DNA of 64,000 nt from Lumbricus terrestris (taxonomy: Eukaryota; Annelida; Clitellata; Crassiclitellata; Lumbricidae): assembly GCA_949752735.1 (NCBI GenBank), contig OX457037.1, forward strand, positions 65,915,915 through 65,979,914, read 5' to 3'. Made by a program: the position numbers and the translations under genes. This document shows positions 32,774 through 45,203 of the stretch, one piece after another. Numbering within the stretch: the first letter of the stretch is position 1; each line of letters begins with the position of its first letter. The notes under the pieces are model-generated. The model was given only the letters and a program-made list of their open reading frames with translations, did not search any database and was not told the DNA's origin.

Positions 32774-34876
32774 TAGTGTGGTCCACAAAGCCATGGGAAA
32801 AAATAAAGTTTGAAAAATTCGTGACGGTACCCTTTTATTCTGTTATGCATCATGTGTCAATGATTCCTACCAAATTTTATTGAAATTGCTCAAAGTTTAG
32901 AGGTCGCGCGACAAGGTGAGATATATTACAGCACCCCAACTGTACATTATGTCAACATTCGTTTGTGATTTAGTGATAGAGGTTGTCATACACGCATTGC
33001 TTACTTCGATCTGTAGAGAGAAGCTGATGTTATTATTCTTTTAATCAAATACCTGTTTAAAACAAGGGTATACATGGCCTTTGGATCATTTTTAAATAAT
33101 AGGAGGGAAGGGATAAATTTACGGATGTACCTGTTGCTAAGCTGATAGCAATGCTTTCGATGGATGGGAATATCCCTCCTGGTAATACTTTAGAGCAGCT
33201 ATTTGATAGATTGCCAGTATGCTACTGGCATGGGCGGAGACTTATGGGGACGGTCCACCAATGTTTGCGGGGGGACCGTTCTCCCCTCACCACAAACACA
33301 TGCTCATATCTCCCAACAGTTCAGAAATGTACCAAAAATAGCATAGAAAATTTTGAGAGTGTTAGGATAATATCGGTAAATCTGTTAAAATATAAGTATG
33401 GTAGAAAAAAGGTCATCAGCCTTTTTTGGTTGGGAAAATAGTATATTTTCATTAGATTTCGACAAAACGACTAAAAAAGGGCGTCAAAAATAATTATGGT
33501 CGATGAAAATGTCGTCGATGACTCAGCCGTCTCTCGGCGATCGTCCTTAGGCCGCTCATTCGTCCCACACCTCAACTTCTGGACCACGTCTTCGCATATG
33601 GATACTGGTATCAAAGATGCATGTGTGAAGTGAATTAATTACTCGGAGTGCAAAGGTTAACTCGTGGCACAGGTGAAAAACAATACAAACTGTTGTGATT
33701 CTGTTGAAAGATTGTGGCTATAGAGTATTTTTTTCTTCATATTCTCTGCCCCACGGCAGGTTCGAACTTCCGATGGCAAAGATATTGATGTCTTGAAAAG
33801 TCTTGATGTTCAAAGAACAATTTACTTCTTACAGACCAGAAGAAATGTCAGTTAGAGACATCAACCTGTTTCCTAGTCTGGTATGCACAGAAGCATGATG
33901 TCTTGTCCAAACCGGATAACAACACCATCCAGCGACCTTCGAATTCTGAAGTCTATCTTCAGGTACAAAGCGTTCAAAAACAAATTGTGTCATTTCTGCA
34001 GCAACCACCAAAGCTCTTTCTAATGATTTGTAATAATCATGTGTGTGAGGAGTCGGTAGCCTTGGCCTTTTTAGACACAGCCATCAACCATGCAACATGT
34101 CCAGCAAAAGATGGTCAAGGCATCTCAAATTCAAGAATGAAACGAGCGTCTTAAGCACACATTCAAGCTGCAGTTGAGCCATGTATTTACAGGTGGGAAG
34201 ATCTAGGGACGGTGAAACCTTTGAACTTCCTACAGGTAGTAGAACCGCCATGTGAATTCCTAAATGAGATTGATACTGAACAATGAAAACAAAATCAGGA
34301 TTGTCAGAAGGCAAAACAGTGCACAAAGAGTGTCAGGGTTGTAAACGTCAATGCCGAGAGGGGTTGGTAAACTCATTCAAGAAAACAAATCATCCATCCC
34401 TAAAAATGAAGGGGAGAAATATCTAATGCAGGTTGTATCTGAGCACAGAGCTCAGTTCCTTGACGCAATGAAATATGCGTTAGGCATTCTGCTGAGACTC
34501 CAGCAACCGAAACCCCTATGTTCAGCATATGGCTGCCATTGCTATCATTTAAAAAAAATATTTTATGACTAAATTATTAACTTTATATCAGCATTCAATA
34601 CATCTATGTGCCACTCAATCTCTTATGCAGTCTACAATGATCAGTTCATTTTTTAAAATCTAAATTCTGAAAGAGTCCTTCTCCATATGATTTTAATACT
34701 GTCATTTGCTTATTTTTCGGCATTGTCACGAATGGTGAAAAGTCAGGAGCATTGCGCGACCACTAAATATCACTCAATCAGGCTGAAATTTTACACTTAT
34801 TCATTAATAAGACAAGGTAACAGAATGAGCGGGTACCGTCAAGGAAATTTGGAAAAAAAATTTGTGGACCACACTA
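32774..34876. mobile_element. hAT-type element, TSD ATGTATAC
   Basis: Inverted ends TAGTGTGGTCCACAAA and TTTGTGGACCACACTA. Homology of the ends extends about 200 bp inward (GACGGTACCC, GTCGCGC). A perfect 8-bp duplication ATGTATAC flanks it (32766-32773, 34877-34884). Length 2103 bp; no intact transposase, only short uninterpretable frames. Confidence 0.85.
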
Positions 34877-34893
34877 ATGTATACTGTGTAGTG

Positions 34894-35958
34894 CAGTGGT
34901 TCTCAAGCTTCTGCAGGCCACGGACCGGCAATAATTTTGTTGGAAGCTCGCGGACCACTAACTTTAATGGCATGGGCAAACAAAAACGAACTAGGGGCCT
35001 ATATTATAAAAAGACTATTACGGGATTAATCGTAATTAGAGATTTTGTTTAATTTATTAGAACATATTCCTAATAGCATCTCAGTCGTTTCTAAATTTAA
35101 TTGCCATTTAATTGCATTTTTAAAACTTGAACTCAAAGTTTCAAACAAGATTAGAAATTTGTTAATGTTGGCCTATAAGCTTGAGGATCTGCATAAATAA
35201 TGACACAGTGCCATTACTAAGATTTTGGGCTAATGATGGAAACACCTATTCGAAATAAAACACATAAATCAGAAAAACACCACATTTTAAATATAGTGGA
35301 ATAGTGGATAATAGCTTCGTGTGAGTGGTCGATTCCTTTAGGCCTATAGCTTGGATTTTCGCATAGGAAACCGGTTCAGAATTATCCTTTTATGCGCTCA
35401 GAGTGTCTGAGCGGCCACGCTCTAGCAATGTTCTTTCATTTAAAATAAATAAAATGTTCTTTCATTTAAAAAAATAAAAAAATTACCCGACAGGCTTGTT
35501 TACATTTTGCAAATTTTTTAAATCACACAAACACATTTGCTTAGGCCCTATATTTATAATTTTATATCATGTTGTGAAATTAAAATACCTACATCCAGGA
35601 AGAAAAAACTTAATGATTGATCAGCGTTTACTTGACTATCGCACACCAAAATATCAACAGAAATGAAACGAAACTGACTGCACATCACTGCGGTAATAGA
35701 CGTAGAAAATTAATTTAAAAAGACAAATTGTTTAAAAAACCAGTTGGCAAGTTAAAATAAGGCACTGGTAATGTATTTTTTAAATTCGAGAAAGAAATTC
35801 GAATGAATTTTGAATGATAATTCAAATAATTTCACAATTTGAAACATATATAAAATAATATTTAAAATTTATTTTCACTCTCAGACTTCTTCACGGACCG
35901 GTGATCAGGTCTTCGCGGACCGGTGCCGGTCCGCGGACCACCACTTTGAGAACCACTG
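34894..35958. mobile_element. Non-autonomous hAT element, TSD GTGTAGTG
   Basis: Ends CAGTGGTTCTCAA and TTGAGAACCACTG, a hallmark hAT (Charlie-like) terminus. An 8-bp duplication GTGTAGTG lies at 34886-34893 and 35959-35966. Subterminal GGACCGG repeats occur at both ends. AT-rich interior without ORF. It starts 1 bp after the target duplication of the previous hAT element. Confidence 0.92.
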
Positions 35959-36069
35959 GTGTAGTGTACATGTTGCCTAAAGAACACCTCTACCCATGCA
36001 ATTTGTCTACTTGACATATCACGTAACTCACCCTTTTAGCTGGTTTCTCACCACGCAGAGGAGTCGTAG

Positions 36070-36870
36070 ATGACATGCCACGCGTCTGGTGCACTTGCCT
36101 GCAGGTGTTTAAACATTCAGGCAATAATTGAGGGATCCCAGACCTGGATGTCCTCCAACCGGTTGAGACTTAATCCGGACAAAACGGAGTTCATATGGTT
36201 GAGCACGGTCAGGTATGATCAAGGATTGATGATCGGGCGATTGAGGCTACATTTCTTAACCGGATGACCTAACGCGTTGTTCGGGACTTGGGAGTGCTTC
36301 TGGATTAGAACCTGTCAATGGATCAGCATGTAGGTTCACTCTGCAGGTCTTGCTTCTACATGTACCAACTGCTCCCGATTCAGCGTAATTTATCACCTGA
36401 AGCCTACGCCGCTCTTGTCCATTCCTTTGTGCTGACCCGATTCGATTTCTGCAATATCGTTGCGGGTCTCCCAAAATTCAGGATACGCCAGCATCTGTCT
36501 GTTTTCAACTGTCCTGCCCGAGTCGTCGCCAACTTACTAATATTTTCCCATTTATATATCGACATAGTATAGTTGTGACAGAAACACGTTCATGATCATC
36601 ACAATGGGACGCGCATTAATGACTGGTCCGATCCCAGAGTAGGCCTACATTCAATTTATGGAGCTCTGTAGGCCTACTCCCGTCACCAACCAACCAGATC
36701 GTCGATCCTTGCGCCTTACGACACGTGTGGACTTTATTTCTCCGCGCTCTCGTACGTGGAAGCGCGCCCACCATGTATTGGACATTTATGCTAGAACAAC
36801 CTTCAATTATTCACAATTTATTCACGATAATGCAGTAATAAATTTTCTTTCTTTGATTCAACAATCCGGT
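36070..36870 (+). pseudogene. Decayed CR1-like LINE RT fragment
   Basis: Pieces of the RT C-terminal half appear in order in several frames: WMSSNRLRLNPDKTEFIWL, then LSPEAYAALVHSFVLTRFDF, then RSLRLTTRVDFISPRSRTW. Multiple frameshifts. The same motifs occur in the better preserved LINE at 61.7-63.0 kb. Confidence 0.8.
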
Positions 36871-37118
36871 TGACAGACCGCAACCTGCTACACCGTGCTA
36901 CAGTATACAGATATACTATTATTGAAACAATTCGCAAGAACACAAAATTCACAGAAGACATAAGCTTAAGTCGCAAATCTTAACTACTAGCAGAAGTTAT
37001 AGAACAGTCAGTCCTGCAATACAAGGTCGATAATAGCAGCCTGCAGAGCACACCTATCCTACGGGGGCTTCGGGAATCGAACTCAGCTCCGCTGATCTCC
37101 ATGTGATCTAATGCGCCC

Positions 37119-40091
37119 TTGTTTGGAGCTTCAGGTAGCTACGTTAATATAAAACGCCTTTGTGAGGTTATTGATGTCCACAATACCACCCGGTATAACG
37201 TTAAACAGCTTGTACTGCAGCGTCGGTCTCGGGGGCGAAGAGGAGGGAGGTCTGTCCAAGCAAGGAGAAATGCTACCTCACAAGCACTGTACGGTCAAAA
37301 GATCACCGTGCGATCGTGCGTAGGAAACGTACAGGACGGAGACGAGGATATGCTTCCGATTGGGACCATTGTCAGTAGCCATAGAAAAACTCCAATCGTG
37401 CGAAAGCAAGTGAAGATGCCTTGTGCTCTGATTAGGCCTAAACTTATCAACCAGATCTGCCAAAAGGAAAGAAACGATAATATACTGTTGAATGCCCCCT
37501 CAATCTACTTAATCAATCCGACGAGCCTGGCGAAGCCCCACGCAATTGAACACTTTACTGCAGACATTATAGCCTACAATCCTGATATCGCCATAGTTGT
37601 TGAGAGTTGGCTGAAGGAAAAGCACACCGACTCTTCAATGGCTGTTGCTGGTTATCGCCTTTTTCGACGGGACCGGCTGGGAAGGCGTGCGGGCGGAGTA
37701 GCAATTTATTGCAGGTATCAACTACTCCCCTCAATCTTCCGACCCACAACCATCTATGAGAATGATTTTGAACTCTTGTGGCTTAGGGTTGAAAAGGGTT
37801 CGCGACCTTACTACGTCGGTGCTGTTTATCATCCCCCAAAACCAACTTACTGCACTGACCTCCTCATTGACAGTATAGATTCCACGATTGAGGAGATCTA
37901 CGAAAAACCGGAGGATATGACAATTATTATTGCTGGGGACTTTAATCAGCTTCCATCTTCGAGGTTTCTAGAAATGGGACTATCCGTTGAGTTTGATGGA
38001 CCATCGCATGAGGGCCATTCTCTTGACCGAATATACGCTTCAGTCAAGCATTTGTATGGAACATGTACTGGAGTGAAGTCAACCATAAAAACTAGACACT
38101 TGGCAATTCTGGCAATTCCACCAAACTCTGAGGCCGTGGGATCTGGAGTACGGGTTGATGGACGGCAGGTGAAGTTCTATCGTCCGAGGACGCCAAATCA
38201 GAATGCATCCTTCCAGTCCCATCTGATGGCGCAAGATTGGTCATTCATCACAAAGAGCTCATCTCCAGAAAAGACCTTTGAGGCCTTCTACGATTACATC
38301 AATGCGTCCACTGACCTCTACTTTCCAATCCGGAGTATCACAATTAAAGAGAGAGACCCGCCCTTCATGACTCCGATTGTCAAGCACCTGCTGAGGAAAC
38401 GGAACAAGCTGCTTAAGCAAAACAGAACGGATGCTGCGTCATCTTTATCTGAGAGGATAAACCGAATTATCATCAGAGCTAATAGCAAAACTTTTGACAG
38501 AGCTAAACGAGGGTCACGTGAGATGTGGCAGGAGGTAAATCGGATGCGTGGAGGCGACCGCACGAATACTCCCCACTCGGATTGTAAAGTCACTGCGGAG
38601 ACACTGAATCAACACTTCTGCTCTATTTCTACAGATGAACATTACGAAATTCCTCAGCTAAAAACAACAGTCATGGACGAAACAAGGGAGTATGTGGATG
38701 CACATACTGTTTACAGGTTGTTAGCATCGACTGGTTCCACAGCTGCGGGTCCTGATGGACTGACAGCATGGATGCTCAAGGGAGCGGCACACCTACTTGC
38801 TGAGCCTGTCGCAGTGCTATTCAACTCGTCGATCCATTATGCATATGTTCCGCCGCAATGGAAATCAAGTACAATATCACCGGTACCTAAGATCTCTCAT
38901 CCTGTGGAAGCTGTCGACTTTCGCCCGATCTCTGTCACGTCTATTCTATGCCGACTCTTGGAGAAGATCATAGCGCACCGTTTCTTTTATCCTTTTCTGA
39001 CGGACCATTGCTCAAACCATCAATTCTCAGATTAGTATGCTTTCCGTCCCACCGGATCTACCACCGCAGCCCTTATATCATTGACTGAGGGTCTTCTGGA
39101 GCTTCTCAGAGACAACATTTACGTTCACTTGATAGCTCTCGACTTCTCTAAAGCTTTTGATATGGTCAGGCATGCGTATCTTGCGGAGCAATTGGCCGAA
39201 CTACCCATTCCGGACTGTGTACACAACTGGATTGTCACCTTCCTCACGAACCGCAGACACGTAACAAAATACAATGGATTGGTCTCGGATGCAGCTGACA
39301 TCAACGCAAGCATTGTTCAAGGATCTGGTCTGGGTCCTTTGAACTTTCTAACAGCCATTTCGAAACTCAAAACAGTACGTTCCGGAAACCGCATGGCCAA
39401 ATACGCCGACGATACTTACCTGTTGGTACCAGCCATCAACAGCGACACGATTAGGGAAGAACTAGATCATGTAACGGAGTGGGCCAAACGCTGCAACTTG
39501 ACTCTCAATCAAAGAAAGACTCAGGAGATGGTTGTTCACCGTCCGGGACGAGGTATGCTACAGTTCGCTCCAGCAGAGATTCCAGGTCTTATTCGGGTCC
39601 AAAGTATGACGATTTTAGGGGTTGTTATGACTGAAAACCTAGGATTTGAAGCCCATATCAGGCGAATATGCATCCAGGCAAGACAGTCGCTTTATGCCTT
39701 GCGTATCATGACTGCACACGGCCTCAAGGGACCAAGCCTGCATGACGTTTGTAGGATGACCACAGTGGCCCGTATGTTATATGCGGCCCCGGCATGGTGG
39801 GGATTTGCGGGGCAGCAGGAACGCGGCAGACTGCAGGCCATATTGGACCGTTTGATCCGAATGCATTACCTTCCTGAGGACAATCCTACATTCGAGGCTC
39901 TGTGTAGAACGGCGGACGGGAGGCTCTTCGCTGCCCTCTTACTTAATCCAGGACATGTATTACACTCACTCCTCCCACCATTGAGGCCCCAACCTTATTC
40001 CATGAGGCCAAGACCGCATGACCGAATCATTCCTAGGGCGGACAACCTAACGAGGAAATCTTATTTGACGAGGATGCTTTATCATAATTAA
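37119..40091 (+). mobile_element. Nearly intact non-LTR retrotransposon (endonuclease + RT), one stop
   Basis: One frame of about 990 codons, interrupted only by a TAG at 39033-39035. First comes an exonuclease-endonuclease-phosphatase (APE-like) domain: DIAIVVESWLKE, GGVAIYCRYQL, IIIAGDFNQLPSS, and HSLDRIYAS. A linker and a reverse transcriptase follow: AAGPDGLTAWMLK, VDFRPISVT, IALDFSKAFD, IVQGSGLGP and the catalytic KYADDTYLL. It fits the Jockey/CR1 group. No ORF1 was recognised upstream and the frame opens at a non-ATG codon. The 3' end is not sharply marked; it lies after 40091. It sits in an intron of the Ig receptor gene on the same strand. Confidence 0.88.
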
Positions 40092-40604
40092 ATGTAATAC
40101 CGTATAAACCAAAGTGCAGAATAAATTGTTGGCCATTAAAAGAACTTTTTTAAAATTAAAATTTATTTTGGATTTGGACTTAGGATTTTATGCTATTCTA
40201 AAACACTTTGACGTTGATTGGATATAGAACTTATGTACGTTTGTTTATTATACTTTGTATGTAAACCAAAATGCGGATAGCAATTGGTATATTAAAGAAT
40301 ATTCTTATCTTTTTATCTTTACATAGGCCTGCGTAGGCCTACACACATATAGTTTTGTATAAAGTAGGCCTACGTCTGTGTCGGCTTTTATGGTTAAATT
40401 AACGTGTATTGTTTGTTCGATTTCTTCATGTTGTAACGTACCAGGAAAGATCAGACTAATCTAGAACGTGAATGAGTGCTGTTACAAATCATTGAGCTTA
40501 GTCGTATAGTCTTATCAATTATCCTAATGATTCTTCTCAGCAGATAACCTCTATACCGTCTGAGATTGACTATGTTAATCACATTTTTTCGAAAATTTCT
40601 CTAG
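40092..40604. other. Intron, probable LINE 3' untranslated part
   Basis: AT-rich; contains three AGGCCTA words but no supported gene. Confidence 0.4.
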
Positions 40605-40673
40605 ATCAAACGCCTGAGGCAAGAGCTGCACAACGACGAGCACAACTGGAACAAGAAAAGAACAGACTAAATG
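40605..40673 (+). CDS. Coiled-coil exon 1 of the Ig receptor (phase 1-1)
   Basis: 69 bp between TTTCTCTAG and GTACAAG. Translated in phase 1 it reads PEARAAQRRAQLEQEKNRLN, a charged helix. It shares the Q-E-x-x-R-L-x-x pattern with the exons at 42740 and 44098. Each is short and divisible by three, which supports real, serially duplicated exons coding for a cytoplasmic coiled coil. Confidence 0.55.
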
Positions 40674-41627
40674 GTACAAGCTAAACGTAAAAATCTGCTT
40701 AAAGTTGCAATATAGTTATATTAAGCTAAGCTTTTTTATTCAAATTCACGTATGCTATATTTATTCAGCGCTATCTTGTCTGTATGTGTGCTAACATAGC
40801 ACTTTCCTCAGTCAAATGTCAACGGTGAGTCATAAAAAACCGTGTAAATAGGCTTACATAATTTAATATGGCTCGTGTAGACAGCCATCAATTTTCTAAA
40901 ATTTCAGAAAAATAATGCGTAATAACCTGGTCAAGTGCTATATCAGTTATTTCTTATAAAAAGTTGAAGAGAAAACGAGTGAATGCATTATAATGATGAT
41001 CTATAGGGCCTACACTGTGAAAGTAATGCTGTGGACAAAGCAGTGTTGGATCAATTAATTATCAGCAAGTAATGGAACTGAATAATGGAAGAAGAGAAGA
41101 AGGAAACTTTAAAGAGGAAGACACCAGGAAAGAGAACATTAGGCCTATAGCAGAAATGATGATAGCTGGAGAAAAATGTTCAGTTGAAATGTTACACAAT
41201 CATCCTATGCAGCAAGATCTATCAGGAAAAGAATTGTCCGGCTGATTTGGGAACACAATAACCGACTCATTACACAAAGAAAATGACAAGAGGGAGTGCA
41301 TCATTTCTCACAGCCAGGGCTGTTTTCTAGAGTATAAGCGGGTATACGGCGTGTACTCACCTAACGAAATTGGCATTGTGTACGTAGTTCCGAAAACGAT
41401 GGTGTTGTGCGGGTATAAGCTTGCAGCTTATTATAGGCCTACTTACCTCTCAAAAGTCAAAGTAAAAAGTTCATAGAAACAAAATTACGAACCGAAAACA
41501 GGATAAAATCGCGATTTTATAAGAAAGAATTCTTATATAAATCGTTTAACGGCGTGGTAAAGGGGTTTCGGGCGGAAATTCGTTGGGAGAAGCATGCGAT
41601 GACTAAAAACAAGGTCGTCAGAGAATT
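40674..41627. other. Intron
   Basis: No further exon supported. A purine-rich stretch at about 41080-41135 could encode charged helix but lacks splice signals. Confidence 0.35.
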
Positions 41628-41880
41628 TTGTTCTTCCATTTGTGGGACCTGATGGTTCCTCACTCTCGTACATCGATGCGGGCTCGCCGTGCATTCTCAT
41701 GCATTAGCCCTTCATACTGGTACTGTCTTCCATTAACAATTCGCAACATCCCACTGAATGCAACTCAGGAAACATTATTTTTTCTAAATCATCTTAAATC
41801 GCATCTGTTTAGATCAGTTGGGTAGCTACCTTAAGCGACTTTGTGAGATTCTTGTTAAGGCGCTATATAAATGGTCATTA
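41628..41880 (+). mobile_element. CR1-like LINE/SINE 3' end preceding a CATA tail
   Basis: A frame ends with SYWYCLPLTIRNIPLNA, the C-terminal block of CR1-type ORF2. Then come GGCGCTATATAAATGG and directly the CATA microsatellite, which probably grew from the element's tail. Confidence 0.65.
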
Positions 41881-41883
41881 TAC

Positions 41884-41947
41884 ATTCATACATACATACA
41901 TACATACATACATACATACATACATACATACATACATACATACATAC

Positions 41948-41978
<31 letters not shown>

Positions 41979-42360
41979 CATACATACATACATACATACA
42001 TACATACATGTAATACATAAATGTACAATTGTACATTCATACATACATACATACATACATACATACATACATACATACATAGCATACATACATGTATTAA
42101 ATAAATTTAAATTAATGAAATTTATATAAATACTTGAAATAAATGAATAAATAAAATAAATAAATAAAAAATAAATGTATGTATGTATGTATTACATACA
42201 TACAAACATATATAAATACATACATACATACATACATGCATACATACATACATGCATGCATGCATGCATACATGCATGCATGCATACATACATACATACA
42301 TACATACATACATACATACATACATACATACATACATACATACATACATACATACATACA

Positions 42361-42394
<34 letters not shown>

Positions 42395-42440
42395 CATACA
42401 TACATACATACATACATACATGCATGCATGCATAAGCTAC
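41884..42440 (+). repeat. (ACAT)n microsatellite cluster
   Basis: Three long CATA tracts (about 41884-42008, 42036-42092, 42203-42435) are separated by short unique spacers. The middle spacer has the inverse strand type (ATGTATGTATGT near 42175). All frames inside are simple-repeat artefacts. Confidence 0.97.
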
Positions 42441-42739
42441 ATCTTGACACTGTACCAATCTTTCTTGCGAATTCCATAAACTATCTGTTTCTTTACTTAT
42501 CTCGTCGCTAGATCACCATCAACTATCTCAAACGCCTTTGTCCGTCAATTCTTTCTAATGAAGCAGATTATTTTTCTTGGAAAAAATCAAAGCAAAGTAT
42601 GTCACAGAGTTAATTGTAGCATTATTATGGCTTAGCAATCATGTTTTATGCTGTCAGAAGTAGTGTCATAATCTCAAAAGCCTTCCATCAATATAAATTG
42701 ACTAAATTTAAGTTGTTCTTGTTTCTTATTTTTTTTCAG
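42441..42739. other. Intron
   Basis: Nothing recognised apart from the polypyrimidine tract before the next acceptor. Confidence 0.4.
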
Positions 42740-42793
42740 GAAAAAAGCAAAAGCTGGAACAACAACAGGAACGACTAAAGAAAATATTTAACG
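42740..42793 (+). CDS. Coiled-coil exon 2 (phase 1-1)
   Basis: 54 bp with a strong acceptor (TTATTTTTTTTCAG) and donor GTATCG. Encodes KKQKLEQQQERLKKIFN, a heptad-like charged helix similar to the previous coil exon. Confidence 0.6.
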
Positions 42794-42989
42794 GTATCGG
42801 TTAAACTATCAGATTGATAACTATGCTGCAAACTGTTCATCATCGAATCGTAATGTTGCAGGCGATGTTCATCCTACTTCACTCTGTGCTGATGTCTGCT
42901 TGAAGTATTTTTAATTAGTAGTCATGGATTTCTTAAACCGATCAATCCTTCACCGAGACTCTGTATCGATCACCGAACGATCTTTCCAG

Positions 42990-43225
42990 CAGTGGCGGTT
43001 AATCCCCCCCCAAAGGTCATCAGGTTTTTTAGACAGGAAAAATGAAGTATTTTCACGAAATTTCGACTTTAAGGGGAAATGGGAAAATGGAATATTTTCT
43101 TGAGATTGGAACCAAGTGACTAAAAAAAGAAGAAAAGAAAAAAGGTCATCAGAAATTTAGGCGAATGAAAATGGAAAATTTCCTCCGCTTCATCCCCCAA
43201 AACTGAAAACCTGACTCCGCCACTG
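42990..43225. mobile_element. Small hAT-type MITE
   Basis: Ends CAGTGGCGG and CCGCCACTG; flanks CTTTCCAG and CTTCCCAG agree at 7 of 8 positions, consistent with an aged 8-bp duplication. 236 bp, non-coding. Confidence 0.7.
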
Positions 43226-43429
43226 CTTCCCAGCAAATTCCGAAAATTCTCAGTTCCTCTACCTGCTTACTCGAACTCATCAATATTCACCTCATGCCTA
43301 TTTATATCTCACTCGTTTCCAATCCACTTGTTAGTCTAATTTGTTAATGAAGTTGTTTGTTGCTGTCTGCCCATTAATTAGATTCTTGTCGCGCAATTGT
43401 CTACACGGCTTAATTATAATCACCAGCTG

Positions 43430-43810
43430 TTGACCGGCAATCCCCACCCCACCACCCACATCAATTCAGCCCCTCTTCCCTCACTCTTTTTATTCTTTCA
43501 TCCTTTTCTCATGCATTCCTCCAATCTGACCTTACTATCTTCCTGCATTCCACACTTCCTACCATCCAAATCGGCTTGCCCTCTCTTTCTTCATTTCTCC
43601 AGTCCGCCTTTCATACCTACCGTTATTCATCCCTTCCTCTCTAACTATCTGTCTTCATCTTCTCTCCGTTCCTATCTTCCTTCACTCCTCTTCTCTCCCC
43701 TTCCTTTCCTACATTCGTCCGTAACTCGCTTCCTTCATTCCTCTTTCCCCTTCTCCAGTCTTTTGTTCCTATCTTTCTTTCTTCTATCTTTCATACTTTC
43801 CTTGCATCCG
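43430..43810 (+). repeat. Polypyrimidine low-complexity tract
   Basis: Nearly continuous C/T with TTCCTTCATTCC-like units. The open frame through it is a composition artefact. Confidence 0.85.
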
Positions 43811-44097
43811 CCGAGGGGCCGTGGTAACCGACGGCCTTGTAGGCCTACAATGGCGTAGACGCTCTTCGCTGTTCATTCATGCACAGACTATTCGACGTCT
43901 ACCGACGGTTTTCTACAAAGTTGTAGAGACCTCTGATGTCTATTCACGCCTATTAAAATATTGACAAAAGACCTTCAACACATGAACAGAAGACGTTTAT
44001 TGGGTTTTTAAAGACTGAACCAGAACTGTTACTCACCACACTTCGTAAACTGCTTTAATTAATTACATTTTGCGGTTTTCTTATTTGTTTAAAATAG
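43811..44097. other. Intron
   Basis: No feature recognised. Confidence 0.4.
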
Positions 44098-44151
44098 AAC
44101 AATCAAGAAAGCTAGAGGAAGAAAAGAAGGAAGTTCAACGAAGACTAGAGG
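44098..44151 (+). CDS. Coiled-coil exon 3 (phase 1-1)
   Basis: 54 bp between TTTAAAATAG and a weak donor GTGCGG. Encodes QSRKLEEEKKEVQRRLE, parallel to the other coil exons in length, phase and motif. Confidence 0.55.
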
Positions 44152-44778
44152 GTGCGGCAAAACCCATCTTATTATTAATCAATATGCAATTTAGTCGGTA
44201 GTTCTGTCATTTCTCGAAATTTCTCCAAGATCTAGTCAACATTGTGCAGGTGTCGGCTTGAGAGCATTCCATTTTGTGCTCTCCAGAACTGAATGTAGTC
44301 GAAGACGACAAACAATTATAGAGTGCTCGAGCTGAGAAAAAAATAATGGTTCTCCTATCAGAGGGCCGCATATCAAAAGAGCGCAATCAATAGGGCGAAA
44401 ATCTGTACAGCGCATGTTCATAAGACTGATTAGAGCGCATGATTGAAACGGCGAAAATCCAAGTGACGCATATTTAAAATGGCGTAAGTCAAAGGGCGCA
44501 CATAGCTATTAGCCCTGCTATAGTTGCAGCGATAAGAATTCTGGATTCTTGCCTAATGCACATCTTCTTCTAATAGTGATACTTAAATTGTTTGCATCAC
44601 TAGACTCAATTTAATATCATAGTACTGTTGTTTATATGGCTTACATGAGTAATGCCACCATGCAAAAAGTTGCAGCTGGGTCAATTTGGCTGGGTTCAGA
44701 TTGGGCCAAGAGTTAAGGGTTAGGTTATGAGTGATGTGATTTAGCTTAATCAGCCTTTCGCATGTTGTTCTTTTACAG
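44152..44778. other. Intron
   Basis: No exon or named repeat. The sequence at 44340-44510 has loosely repeated GGCG(A/T)AA-type phrases. Confidence 0.35.
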
Positions 44779-44814
44779 AAATCGAAGAGCAGAAACGTCA
44801 GCAAGAATCACGCG
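44779..44814 (+). CDS. Coiled-coil exon 4 (phase 1-1)
   Basis: 36 bp after TTCTTTTACAG, donor GTACGA. Encodes IEEQKRQQESR in phase 1. The shortest of the series; supported by strong acceptor, phase and similarity. Confidence 0.5.
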
Positions 44815-45195
44815 GTACGATTAAAGCCAAGAGTAAATTTTCATGTCAGAACGTGATCCATAATAACTTATCTCAAATTCTTCCACGATTCTTCCAACAT
44901 TGTTCGATTGTCTTCACTGCGTGCATACTGTAGGCCTACTTGACATAACGTAATATCTAACGTAAAATAACATTTATTCGGTAAACCAACAAATACAGGT
45001 CGTAATTACATCGTATTTTCCAAGTTGTATCAGTTTACGCAGGAGCCCAAAAGTGAGTCGAAGTTCCCGCTAGCCGGAGCCAATTGAGAGCATTAGGTTG
45101 GAAGATGTTTCAGAGCCAACTCTAAGAAGTAGGCCTAAGCTTAAGCAACTCGACCGTAAAACTCTTAACTAGGCCTGCCATAATTATTTTCATTA
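44815..45195. other. Intron
   Basis: No feature recognised. Confidence 0.4.
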
Positions 45196-45203
45196 TTAGA
45201 AAC

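Noticed and set aside
41818..42511. Many overlapping open frames on both strands
   Set aside because: All are translations of the CATA microsatellite (YIHT or MYVC repeats).
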